This document shows positions 16,443 to 24,150 of a stretch of DNA of 51,320 bases, piece by piece. Under the pieces are notes generated by a model. It saw only the letters and a program-made list of their open reading frames with translations. It was not told the origin of the DNA and did not search any database. The stretch covers positions 1 to 51,320 of the forward strand of contig CAZTMX010000002.1 in the NCBI GenBank assembly GCA_964614855.1, given 5' to 3'. The translations under genes and the position numbers were made by a program. The DNA comes from CAWJHE01 sp964614855. Its GTDB lineage: Bacteria > Chloroflexota > Anaerolineae > Anaerolineales > UBA4823. Positions within the stretch are counted from its first letter, which is position 1. Each line of letters starts with the position of its first letter.

Positions 16443-17090
16443 ATGGATGCAGAATTTCTACAGGCGATGGCGCAAAGTATCATCGATGGCGATGCAGAGG
16501 CAGCAGAGGCGCTGGCCCGGCGTGTGGTTGAACTGGGGCTGGACCCGCTGCAGGCTATTGATAAGGGATTTGTTATCGGTGTCAACCATGTGGGGGCGGA
16601 GTTTAATGACGGCAATGCCTACCTGCCCGAACTGGTGATGGCTGGCGAAGCCATGAAGGCTGCCGTCAATATCCTGGAACCGGAGATGGCGCGCCGCGGC
16701 TCGGCGCGTGAGATGCTGGGTAAGGTGGTGATCGGCACCATCCATGGGGATATCCATGATATCGGCAAAACGCTGGTCGCCACCATGCTTTCTTCTGCCG
16801 GTTTCCAGGTGTACGACCTGGGTGTGGATGTGCCTGTGCAGGCGATGCTGGACAAGGCAATTGAGGTCGGCGCCGATATCATCGCTGTCAGCTCCTTGCT
16901 CACCACCACCATGGTGCGCCAGCATGATCTGATTGAAGCGCTGGATGATATTGGCTTGCGCGGCAAGGTCAAAGTGATGGTCGGAGGCGCGCCGGTGACA
17001 ATGGAATGGGTGAAAGAGATCGGCGCAGATGGATACAGTGAAGATGCCATCGGTGCAGTGGCTGTAGCCCGGCAGTTGTTGGGCAAATAG
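16443..17090 (+). CDS. Corrinoid (cobalamin-binding) methyltransferase protein, MttC/MtgC type
   Basis: 215 residues from the ATG preceded by AAGGAGAT. It has an N-terminal four-helix cap domain (about 1-85) and a Rossmann-like B12-binding domain (about 90-215). The axial-ligand motif DxHxxG is present (GDIHDIGK, with His replacing the lower base of cobalamin). The companion motifs SSLLTTTM and GGAPVT follow. Such proteins carry the methyl group taken from a methylamine or betaine-type substrate by an MttB-like enzyme and pass it to a second methyltransferase. It heads an operon with two MttB-family genes. The stop is TAG, 9 nt before the next ATG and in frame with it. No reductive activator (RamA-like) or methyl-acceptor enzyme is encoded nearby. 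Confidence 0.9.
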   Translation: MDAEFLQAMAQSIIDGDAEAAEALARRVVELGLDPLQAIDKGFVIGVNHVGAEFNDGNAYLPELVMAGEAMKAAVNILEPEMARRGSAREMLGKVVIGTIHGDIHDIGKTLVATMLSSAGFQVYDLGVDVPVQAMLDKAIEVGADIIAVSSLLTTTMVRQHDLIEALDDIGLRGKVKVMVGGAPVTMEWVKEIGADGYSEDAIGAVAVARQLLGK

Positions 17091-17099
17091 GCGGCAGTC

Positions 17100-18554
17100 A
17101 TGTTCGAAAAAATTAAGTCTATCACCAACCCAAAACTAAAGCTGGAAATCCTGAGTAAGGATGAAGTCCAGCGCATCCATACCGCAACTCTGGATGTCAT
17201 CGAACAAACCGGGGTCAGGTTCCCATCCAACAAGGCGCTGGATATCTGGCAGGCGCACGGCGCCCAGGTGGACCGCAGCACGGGGGTTGTCAAAGCCCCC
17301 GGTGCGCTGATCGAGCAGGCTCTGAAAAGCGCCCCAACAGCCTACACCCTGGCGGCGCGCGAGGCAGCGCAAGACCTGCCGTTGGACGGCAACCATGTGT
17401 ATGTTGCCACCGACGGTTGCGGGGTGGAAGTATTGGATATCCATTCGGGCGAGCGCCGGCGTTCTCGCCTGCAGGATGTGGCGGATATCGCCCGCGTGGC
17501 AGATGCACTGGAAGAGATTGCTTTCCACTGGGTGGCGGTCTCCGCCCAGGATTGCCCGCCGCAGACGCGCGGTTTACACGAATTGCGTGCCATCTGGCAG
17601 AACTCGACCAAGCATGCCCAAACCGAAAGCGTCTATAACGAACAGGAAGCACTGGCTGCGGTGGAAATGGCAGCCACCATCGCCGGCGGTCGCCAGGCCT
17701 TGCGGGAGCGCCCGCCGCTTTCCTTAATGCAATGCAGCGCCCCGCCTTTGGGGCACGACGGCGGCAGCCTGGACGCCGCCCTGGTTGGGGCGGAAGCCGG
17801 TCTGCCGGTGGGTTTTATGACCATGGCCTCCTGCCTGACCACCGGCCCGGCCACCCTGGCGGGCACGCTGCTGGTGGGCAATGCCGAGGTGATTGCCGCC
17901 ACCGCGCTGATCCAGCTGGCATATCCAGGTGCGCCTGTGTTTTATGCCGCCGCCCTGACGGCTTCCGATCTGCGCAGCGGGGCATATACCGGCGGCGGTC
18001 CGGAGGATTACCTCTTTGGCGCAGCCACCAATGTGCTGGCCGATTTCTACAACATCCCGCTGTCCATGGGTTCTTTTGCCACCGGCGCCAAGCAGCCGGA
18101 TTGGCAGGCGGGTATCGACAACAGCCTGTCCACCTTTATGGCCAGCGTGGTGATGTCGGATATGCTGCTGGGGGTGGGTCTGCTGCACGGCAGCCGCATC
18201 TGGTCGTACCCCCAGATGCTGATGGATTGCGAGATATTCTCCATCATTCACAAAATGATGCAAGGGATTGTGGTCGATGACGAGACCCTGGCGCTGGAGG
18301 CGATCCATGCCGTCGGTCCGGGCGGGAATTTCCTCAGCCAGAAGCATACCCGCAAGCATATGCGCGAAGTGTTTATGCCGCGCTACATGGACCGGCGCCC
18401 GTACAATGCCTGGGAAGAGAAACAGGACGGCGCACAAGATTGGGCGTTGGCAGAAGCGCGCCGGCTGCTGGCTGAACACCAGCCAAAGGCATTGGACCCG
18501 CAATTAGACAAAGAACTGCAGCGCATTATTGCCGCTGTTGAAAGGGCAGCCTGA
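17100..18554 (+). CDS. MttB-family methyltransferase, non-pyrrolysine, copy 1
   Basis: 484 residues, matching the trimethylamine methyltransferase (MttB) family length. Conserved features include the N-terminal helix-rich EVQRIHTATLDVIEQTGVRF, a QCSAPPLGHDGG segment, and GLPVGFMTMASCLTTGPATLAG in the TIM barrel. The reading frame has no internal TAG, so it lacks pyrrolysine, unlike archaeal trimethylamine MttB. Characterised non-Pyl relatives use quaternary amines such as glycine betaine (MtgB), proline betaine, carnitine and butyrobetaine. The substrate here is unknown. It is cotranscribed with the corrinoid gene upstream (9-nt gap) and its stop overlaps the next start by one base (TGATG). 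Local G+C is high (41 of 60 at 17941-18000). Confidence 0.88.
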   Translation: MFEKIKSITNPKLKLEILSKDEVQRIHTATLDVIEQTGVRFPSNKALDIWQAHGAQVDRSTGVVKAPGALIEQALKSAPTAYTLAAREAAQDLPLDGNHVYVATDGCGVEVLDIHSGERRRSRLQDVADIARVADALEEIAFHWVAVSAQDCPPQTRGLHELRAIWQNSTKHAQTESVYNEQEALAAVEMAATIAGGRQALRERPPLSLMQCSAPPLGHDGGSLDAALVGAEAGLPVGFMTMASCLTTGPATLAGTLLVGNAEVIAATALIQLAYPGAPVFYAAALTASDLRSGAYTGGGPEDYLFGAATNVLADFYNIPLSMGSFATGAKQPDWQAGIDNSLSTFMASVVMSDMLLGVGLLHGSRIWSYPQMLMDCEIFSIIHKMMQGIVVDDETLALEAIHAVGPGGNFLSQKHTRKHMREVFMPRYMDRRPYNAWEEKQDGAQDWALAEARRLLAEHQPKALDPQLDKELQRIIAAVERAA

Positions 18555-20017
18555 TGGCGCAACCCGGTATCTCTTTATTGGACGCTGCATTAATCGAGCA
18601 AATCCTGGCAGAGGCCTTTCAGCTGATGCAGCAGCCAGGGATCATGGTACAGTCCCCGGCTGCCCTGGAACTCCTGGCGCAAGGCGGCGCCAGGGTGGAT
18701 TTTGAGCACCAGGTCGCCTCCATTCCTGAAAGCCTGGGGCGCTGGGCGTTGGAGCGCGCGCCCAAACGCTTCCACCTGTGCAACCTGCACGGCGACCCGG
18801 TGGTGCAGTACGGCGGCGATGCAGTGCAGTTCGACCCCGGCTCATCGGGCGTGCATGTGCTGGATGCGGATACCCTGGAGCATAAGCCGTCCACCTCGGC
18901 AGATCTGCTGCGTATTATCAAGATCACCGAGATGCTGCCGGAATTCGAAGCCCAATCCACTGCGGTGGTCTGTCACGACTCGCCGAAGGAAATAGGTGAT
19001 ATCTACCGCCTGTACCTGGTGCTGCGCAGCTCTGCCAAACCGGTGGTTACCGGGGCGTTTACGGCGGCGGGGCTGCAGCCCATGCTGGAGCTGCTGGCGC
19101 TCTTTTGCGGCGGCAGGCAGGCGATGGCGGCGAAACCGCGAGCTGTGTTTGATGTCTGCCCCACGCCGCCTTTGATTTGGAGCGATTTCGGCGCGCAAAA
19201 CCTGATTGAGCTGGCGCGGGCGGGACTTCCAGCCCAGATTATCTCCATGCCGCTGGCAGGCGCAGCCTCCCCGGTGACCTTGCTCGGCTCGGTGGTGCAG
19301 CATGCTGCCGAAACCATCAGCGGTATCGTGATCCACCAGCTTGCTGCCCCGGGTGCTCCGGTGGTATGGGGCGGCGCCCCGGCAATTTTCGATATGCGCA
19401 CGGGCTCCACCCCCATGGGCGCAATCGAAACCGCCATGCTGGATGCGGCCTATTCACAGGTAGGAAAATCATTGGAGCTGCCCACGCATACCTACCTGGG
19501 CGCCAGTGATGCCAAGATCGTCGATGCGCAGGCAGGCATGGAAAGCGGCATGTCGGCTTTGGTGGGTGGGTTGGCGGGGATAAACATGATCTCCGGCGCG
19601 GGGATGCTGGATTTCCTGGCCTGCTTCAGCCCGGAGAAGCTGGTGATCGACGCCGAAGCGGTGGGGATGGTCAAGCGCCTGCTGAGCGGGATCTCCCGCC
19701 GTACAGATACGCTGGCAATCGAGCTGTTTGCGGGGATCCATTTTAAAGGCGAATTTCTCAAGCAAAAAGCCACGCGCCAGTTGTTTGCGCTGGAGCAGCA
19801 CCTGCCTTCGCCGGTGATCGACCGGACATCCATCCGCACCTGGCAGCAGAGCGGGGGAAAAGATGCCTTTGCCAGGGCGAAGGAGCGCGCCGGCAGCCTG
19901 CAGCAAGCTTACCAGCCGCCGGTGATAGATACAGGGTTATTAAAGGAGGCCGACAGGATGCTCACCCGCCTGGCAAACCGCAGCGGCGAGGAGCCGCTGC
20001 CCTTAATGAAATGGTAA
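18554..20017 (+). CDS. MttB-family methyltransferase, non-pyrrolysine, copy 2
   Basis: 487 residues, clearly in the MttB family but divergent from copy 1. Similar blocks are EQILAEAFQLMQQPGIMVQSP at the N-terminus, DVCPTPPLIWSDFG where copy 1 has MQCSAPPLGHDGG, and GLPAQIISMPLAGAASPVTLLG. There is no in-frame amber codon. Divergence between neighbouring paralogues suggests they take methyl groups from different substrates, or form a heteromer, while sharing the single corrinoid protein. Translation is coupled to copy 1 through TGATG. Sampled G+C is 40 of 60 (19261-19320). Confidence 0.87.
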   Translation: MAQPGISLLDAALIEQILAEAFQLMQQPGIMVQSPAALELLAQGGARVDFEHQVASIPESLGRWALERAPKRFHLCNLHGDPVVQYGGDAVQFDPGSSGVHVLDADTLEHKPSTSADLLRIIKITEMLPEFEAQSTAVVCHDSPKEIGDIYRLYLVLRSSAKPVVTGAFTAAGLQPMLELLALFCGGRQAMAAKPRAVFDVCPTPPLIWSDFGAQNLIELARAGLPAQIISMPLAGAASPVTLLGSVVQHAAETISGIVIHQLAAPGAPVVWGGAPAIFDMRTGSTPMGAIETAMLDAAYSQVGKSLELPTHTYLGASDAKIVDAQAGMESGMSALVGGLAGINMISGAGMLDFLACFSPEKLVIDAEAVGMVKRLLSGISRRTDTLAIELFAGIHFKGEFLKQKATRQLFALEQHLPSPVIDRTSIRTWQQSGGKDAFARAKERAGSLQQAYQPPVIDTGLLKEADRMLTRLANRSGEEPLPLMKW

Positions 20018-20097
20018 GTCAATCGCACAGCGCGAACCAGGAAAATTGGCGCAAAAGGCCGTGCATCACAAAGGAATAGAACAAGGAGCGCATTGAA

Positions 20098-21255
20098 ATG
20101 AAACAGGATGAAGGTTTTGCAGCACAGCTTGTGTCCTGGCGCCGCCAGATCCACAGCTGCCCCGAACTGGGTTTTTGCGAGCACAAGACGGCTGCCCTGG
20201 TTGCCCAGGAGCTGGGGCGCATGGGCTGGCGGGTGCGGACGGGTGTCGGACGCACCGGGGTGGTGGGCGAGCGCGGCAGCGGTGCACCAGTCATCGCCAT
20301 CAGGGCGGATATGGACGCCCTGCCCATCCAGGAAGCCAATGCTGTCCCTTACGCTTCGCAAACCCCGGGGCTGATGCACGCCTGCGGTCACGATGCGCAT
20401 GTCGCCATGCTGTTAGGCGCAGCACAGCTGCTTACCAGGGAGGAGTTTCCCGGCACGGTGCGCCTGTTGTTCCAGCCTTCTGAAGAGGTGGCAGATGCCG
20501 AAGGCGCCAGTGGGGCGCCGCGCATGATCGAAGACGGCGCACTGGATGGAGTCTCGCTGGTCATCGCTCTGCATGTGGATCCTACCACAAAGCCCGGCAC
20601 TATCCGTCTGGGTTCTGGACCGGCTTCCGGTGGGGTGGGTTCCTTTTTTGCTTCGATCGTTGGACACGGCGGGCACGGTGCTCGCCCACACCAAACCGTG
20701 GATCCGATTTACCTGGCGGGGCATGTGATCCTGGCGCTGCACGGGATTGTCTCGCGCCGGCTGGACCCCGTGGCGCCGGCTGTGATCACCATCGGCTCGC
20801 TGCACGGTGGGGACGCGGAAAACGTCATCCCGGATGAAGTGAAGTTGTCGGGCACCATCCGTTTTCTGGATCTCGATGTACGCAAAGCAATTCGTGCGGA
20901 AATCACGCGCGCATTTGAAGTCGCCCGTGCTCTGGGTGGGGATTACAGGCTCGAATTTGACACGGGCTCACCGCCGATGATCAACCACCCCCAGGCGGTG
21001 GAGGTGATCCGGCGTGCGGCGGAAAAGTTGATCGGCGCCGAGGCGATCTTGCAACCAAAAGCCGGGTTGGGTGCGGAGGACTTCGGCGCTTTTTCCGATA
21101 TCGTACCCGGCGCCATGTTCACGCTGGGCTGCCGGATTGAAGGCAATGAGCGCCAGCTGCATAATTCGCATTTTGACCTGGATGAAGGTTGCTTGCCGGT
21201 CGGTGCTGCCCTCTTGGCACAATCCGCCCTGGAATATTTGCGCGGCGCGAGGTGA
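20098..21255 (+). CDS. M20 family metal-dependent amidohydrolase
   Basis: 385 residues, typical of the M20D group (N-acyl-amino-acid, indole-acetyl-amino-acid and hippurate hydrolases). The start SWRRQIHSCPELGFCEHKTA is canonical. Metal ligands are visible in MHACGHDAHVAML, LLFQPSEEV (Glu-Glu) and IALHVDP, with a late GAEDFG segment. A dimerisation lid domain occupies the middle (about 180-295, with GHGGHGARPHQTVDP). It splits an amide bond to release an amine or amino acid. AAGGAGCG precedes the ATG, and the gene follows the MttB pair by 80 nt on the same strand. It may release or process the methylated substrate of that operon; this link is inference. Confidence 0.88.
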   Translation: MKQDEGFAAQLVSWRRQIHSCPELGFCEHKTAALVAQELGRMGWRVRTGVGRTGVVGERGSGAPVIAIRADMDALPIQEANAVPYASQTPGLMHACGHDAHVAMLLGAAQLLTREEFPGTVRLLFQPSEEVADAEGASGAPRMIEDGALDGVSLVIALHVDPTTKPGTIRLGSGPASGGVGSFFASIVGHGGHGARPHQTVDPIYLAGHVILALHGIVSRRLDPVAPAVITIGSLHGGDAENVIPDEVKLSGTIRFLDLDVRKAIRAEITRAFEVARALGGDYRLEFDTGSPPMINHPQAVEVIRRAAEKLIGAEAILQPKAGLGAEDFGAFSDIVPGAMFTLGCRIEGNERQLHNSHFDLDEGCLPVGAALLAQSALEYLRGAR

Positions 21256-21318
21256 GGCCACGGCGTGATCGCCGGCTTGATCGATTGCAAAAAGCCTGGG
21301 TATCGAGGCTGTTGATCG

Positions 21319-22014
21319 ATGGATCCGAAGACAACTATGCGAGAAGACCCCCTGCACGCCTGGGATGTGAGCCCCGCTGAGGCAATCGCTATCCAACAAG
21401 ACCTGCGCTGCCGGGTAGTGCGTCAGAATGCCCTGGGTGTAGTGCGGCTGGTGGCGGGGGTGGATGTAGGCGTCGATCCGGTGTTGAAAACGGGGTGCGC
21501 CGCGGTGGTCGTCCTGAGCTTTCCCGAACTTAAAATCCTGGAAACTGCCCAGGCGAGCTTGCCGTTGCGTTTTCCCTATGTGCCGGGGCTGTTGTCATTC
21601 CGCGAAGTACCCGTGATCCTGGAAGCGCTGCAGAAGCTGGCGCAGCTCCCAGATTTGATTTTATGCGACGGCCAGGGGCTGGCGCACCCGCGCCGCTTTG
21701 GTTTGGCCTGTCATCTGGGGGTGTGGTGCGATCTTCCCTGCATCGGCGTGGCAAAATCCCGCCTGCTGGGGGAATACCAACCGCCCGGTGAGCAGCGCGG
21801 TGATTGGCAGCCGCTGCTGGATTCAGGCGAAGTGATCGGCGCAGTTTTGCGCACGCGCGCTCATGCGAAACCGCTGTTTATTTCCACCGGTCACCGGGTG
21901 GATCTGTCCACGGCGATTTCCTATGTCCTGCGCTGCGCCCCAAAATACCGGCTGCCCGAGACCACCCGCCAGGCGCACCGGTTGGCTTCCCAAATGGGAG
22001 GCGCTTTGAAGTAA
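21319..22014 (+). CDS. nfi: Endonuclease V (deoxyinosine 3' endonuclease)
   Basis: 231 residues, normal length. Endonuclease V cuts the second phosphodiester 3' to deoxyinosine in DNA and starts repair of deaminated adenine. The landmarks are VAGVDVGVD (first catalytic Asp), FPYVPGLLSFREVPVILEAL (with the lesion-binding PYV wedge), LCDGQGLAHPRRFGLACHLGV (second Asp) and CIGVAKSRLLG. A later methionine at 21337 is a possible start, but GAGG upstream favours 21319. It sits 63 nt after the amidohydrolase and may be cotranscribed by chance. Confidence 0.93.
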   Translation: MDPKTTMREDPLHAWDVSPAEAIAIQQDLRCRVVRQNALGVVRLVAGVDVGVDPVLKTGCAAVVVLSFPELKILETAQASLPLRFPYVPGLLSFREVPVILEALQKLAQLPDLILCDGQGLAHPRRFGLACHLGVWCDLPCIGVAKSRLLGEYQPPGEQRGDWQPLLDSGEVIGAVLRTRAHAKPLFISTGHRVDLSTAISYVLRCAPKYRLPETTRQAHRLASQMGGALK

Positions 22015-22098
22015 GCCTAAGACCACATCCTGTGGAAGCACCCCCCGCTGCAATTGTAAACATCCTGGATAGAGTTTGAAGTACATGGAGAAAAGACC

Positions 22099-23223
22099 AT
22101 GACTGGTGAAAAGAAAATCGATCTGTACCTCTCCTTCTATGAAGATGAAATGAACAGTGCCCTGCTGTATGAAGAAGTTTCGAAGACGGAGAAGAACCCA
22201 AAGCTGGCAGAGGTTTACCAACGCCTGGCTGCCACCGAGCGAAATCATGCGGCAACCTGGCGCAAGAAGCTGGCAGAAGCCGGGGTAAGCCTGGAGCCCT
22301 TTAAACCATCCTGGCGTACCCGCACCTTGCTATGGCTGTCGCGACAGTTTGGTATTGATGCGATCCTGCCCAGCCTATCCAACATGGAGGCGGGTGGTAC
22401 ACATGCTTATAACACGCAGGAAGGCGGCAGGCAGATGGCGGCTTCAGAACAGTCGCATGCACGCTTGCTGCGCTTGATCGGTAAAAGCATGCACGGCGGG
22501 TTGGAGGGCGGTGCGCTGGCAAAACTGGAGGGCCGCCACCGTACAGCAGGAGGCAATGCGCTGCGGGCGGCGGTGTTGGGCGCCAATGACGGGTTGGTAT
22601 CCAATTTCAGCCTGGTGATGGGAGTGGCAGGGGCGGCGGTGGCCGGAAAAGGCATCTTGTTATCCGGTCTGGCGGGTCTTCTGGCTGGCTCGATATCGAT
22701 GGCGCTGGGCGAGTGGATTTCAGTACAAAGCTCGCGTGAATTATACAAACGGCAGATTGAAATCGAGCTTGAAGAGATCGAGCAGGCACCGGAAGAGGAG
22801 ATGGAAGAGCTGGCCTTGATCTACCAGTCGCGGGGTCTGGATGAAAGAGCAGCGCGACGGCTTGCCGGTCAGATCATGAGCAACCCGCAGAATGCTATCG
22901 ACGCCCTCAGCCGGGATGAGCTGGGGATCGACCCAGATGAGCTGGGCGGCTCGGCCTGGGAAGCCGCATTGACTTCCTTTCTACTGTTCGCCTTAGGGGC
23001 TATCTTGCCAGTATTTCCTTTCTTTTTTCTGAGCGGCTTGCCTGCGGTCGCGGCCAGCACTGGGCTGTCGGCGCTCGGGCTGTTTGTCATCGGCGCAGCC
23101 ATCACCCTATTTACCGGTCGCTCGGTGTGGTCCTCAGGTCTGCGCCAGGTGGCATTCGGCCTGGCTGCTGCCGCGGTCACCTACCTGGTTGGCCGCCTGC
23201 TGGGCGTCAGCGTGGGTGGATGA
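22099..23223 (+). CDS. Ferritin-like domain fused to a VIT1/CCC1-family transporter
   Basis: 374 residues. The N-terminal about 130 residues form a ferritin/rubrerythrin-like domain with carboxylates and ExxH-type motifs (FYEDEMNSALLYEEV, LAATERNHAATW, EQSHARLL). The C-terminal domain matches the vacuolar iron transporter family: NALRAAVLGANDGLVSNFSLVMG, then a Gly/Ala/Ser-rich helix with GSISMALGEWISVQSS, a charged cytoplasmic segment (EIELEEIEQAPEEEMEEL), and three more membrane helices. Such fusions are thought to detoxify Fe(II) or Mn(II) by metal-proton antiport, with the ferritin-like part binding metal. The ion is not determined. Confidence 0.88.
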   Translation: MTGEKKIDLYLSFYEDEMNSALLYEEVSKTEKNPKLAEVYQRLAATERNHAATWRKKLAEAGVSLEPFKPSWRTRTLLWLSRQFGIDAILPSLSNMEAGGTHAYNTQEGGRQMAASEQSHARLLRLIGKSMHGGLEGGALAKLEGRHRTAGGNALRAAVLGANDGLVSNFSLVMGVAGAAVAGKGILLSGLAGLLAGSISMALGEWISVQSSRELYKRQIEIELEEIEQAPEEEMEELALIYQSRGLDERAARRLAGQIMSNPQNAIDALSRDELGIDPDELGGSAWEAALTSFLLFALGAILPVFPFFFLSGLPAVAASTGLSALGLFVIGAAITLFTGRSVWSSGLRQVAFGLAAAAVTYLVGRLLGVSVGG

Positions 23224-23240
23224 TCCGATTTTTGAGTTAG

Positions 23241-23260
23241 AATTTGAAAATAATCAAATT
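23241..23260. promoter_or_regulatory. Operator-like dyad upstream of the LOG-family gene
   Basis: AATTTGA and TCAAATT form a perfect 7-bp inverted repeat around a 6-nt centre, 21 nt before the ATG. Position and symmetry suggest a binding site for a dimeric regulator, but the A/T-rich composition means chance is possible. Confidence 0.3.
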
Positions 23261-23281
23261 TTGTATCACAGGAAATCAACC

Positions 23282-23863
23282 ATGAAAAAAATCTGTATCT
23301 ATTGCGGCTCGGCTGATGAAATAAACCCGGAATACCTGCAGGCGGCGCGCCAGATGGGCGCAGCGGTGGCGCAGCGCGGCTTGCAGTTGTGGTACGGCGC
23401 TGGTAGCACGGGGATGATGGGCGCGGTGGCGGACGGCGCCCTGGAGGCAGGCGGTGAGGTGGTGGGGGTGATCCCCCAGCTTTTCAACACCCCGGTGCTG
23501 GCGCACACTCGCCTGACACGCCTGGAGGTGGTCGATTCCATGCACGAAAGAAAGCAGCGGCTGGCGGAGCAAGCGGATGCCTTTATCGCTTTGCCGGGCG
23601 GGTTTGGTACATTTGAGGAATTGTTTGAAATCCTCACCTGGTCGCAAATTGGGCTGCACCACAAACCGGTGGGGTTGTTAAATTCCCTGGGTTATTTTGA
23701 TCCCCTGCTCAAGATGGTGGATCATGCCAGGCAGGAGGGTTTTATCTACGGAGAACACAAACAACTTCTGGCATCTGCCCGCAACCCGCAGGAATTGCTG
23801 GATTTGCTGGAAAACCACCGCCGGCCGGATGGTTTGGATCGCTGGTTAACTCGTAATGGTTAA
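23282..23863 (+). CDS. LOG family protein (TIGR00730 type Rossmann fold)
   Basis: 193 residues from the ATG preceded by AGGAA. A longer in-frame start at 23084 lies inside the upstream gene and is rejected. The family motifs are present: KKICIYCGSAD, WYGAGSTGMMGAVADGAL, the active-site MHERKQRL block and PGGFGTFEELFEILTW. LOG proteins hydrolyse nucleoside 5'-monophosphates to ribose 5-phosphate and base (as in cytokinin activation in plants); bacterial members are often general nucleotide phosphoribohydrolases. The exact substrate is not readable. Confidence 0.92.
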   Translation: MKKICIYCGSADEINPEYLQAARQMGAAVAQRGLQLWYGAGSTGMMGAVADGALEAGGEVVGVIPQLFNTPVLAHTRLTRLEVVDSMHERKQRLAEQADAFIALPGGFGTFEELFEILTWSQIGLHHKPVGLLNSLGYFDPLLKMVDHARQEGFIYGEHKQLLASARNPQELLDLLENHRRPDGLDRWLTRNG

Positions 23864-23873
23864 TAGTTTTCTA

Positions 23874-23882
23874 TGGTATAAT
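23874..23882 (+). promoter_or_regulatory. Extended -10 promoter of the short rho-leader transcript
   Basis: TGG followed by TATAAT (23877-23882), starting just after the LOG-family stop codon. No good -35 box. It would start an RNA near 23889. Confidence 0.4.
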
Positions 23883-23888
23883 TCGCGC

Positions 23889-23956
23889 TGCGAGGGGATT
23901 TTGGCGGCTAAACCCGCCCTGGGTGGTGACTTGAACGGCTGCTTGCCGTTGTTTTT
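23889..23956 (+). ncRNA. Candidate short leader RNA with terminator, upstream of rho
   Basis: Between two TATAAT promoters lie two hairpins: GGCGG/CCGCC (23903-23918) and AACGGC-TGCTT-GCCGTT (23934-23950). The second is followed by GTTTTT, a plausible intrinsic terminator. This would give a roughly 68-nt RNA, either a free small RNA or an attenuated rho leader. I do not recognise a known riboswitch. The 3' arm of the terminator overlaps the -35 box of the downstream promoter. Confidence 0.35.
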
Positions 23957-23971
23957 ATAGCGTGCTATAAT
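23943..23971 (+). promoter_or_regulatory. rho promoter
   Basis: TTGCCG (23943-23948), 17-nt spacer, TATAAT (23966-23971). Transcription would start near 23978, leaving a leader of about 170 nt that is C/T-rich in its middle. Confidence 0.55.
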
Positions 23972-24150
23972 TACGATAACATCCATTATCTTTCTTATCC
24001 ATTATCCCCCTTCCGGTGTTCAAAATTTGTAACCTGATTTCCCAGCCTTTATTTTATTGGATTACCTTCCTGGCATCACCCTGCCGGGGATAATGTTTTA
24101 CCAGCATGAGCACATTCCAATTTCCACAAACCCCTTAGAGCAAGGAAACT

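Noticed and set aside
17100..20017. Pyrrolysine in the MttB genes
   Set aside because: Neither mttB contains an in-frame TAG; they end in TGA and TAA. They belong to the non-Pyl branch.
23084..23281. Long N-terminal extension of the LOG protein
   Set aside because: It overlaps the VIT1 gene in another frame. The ATG at 23282 has a ribosome site and the family starts there.
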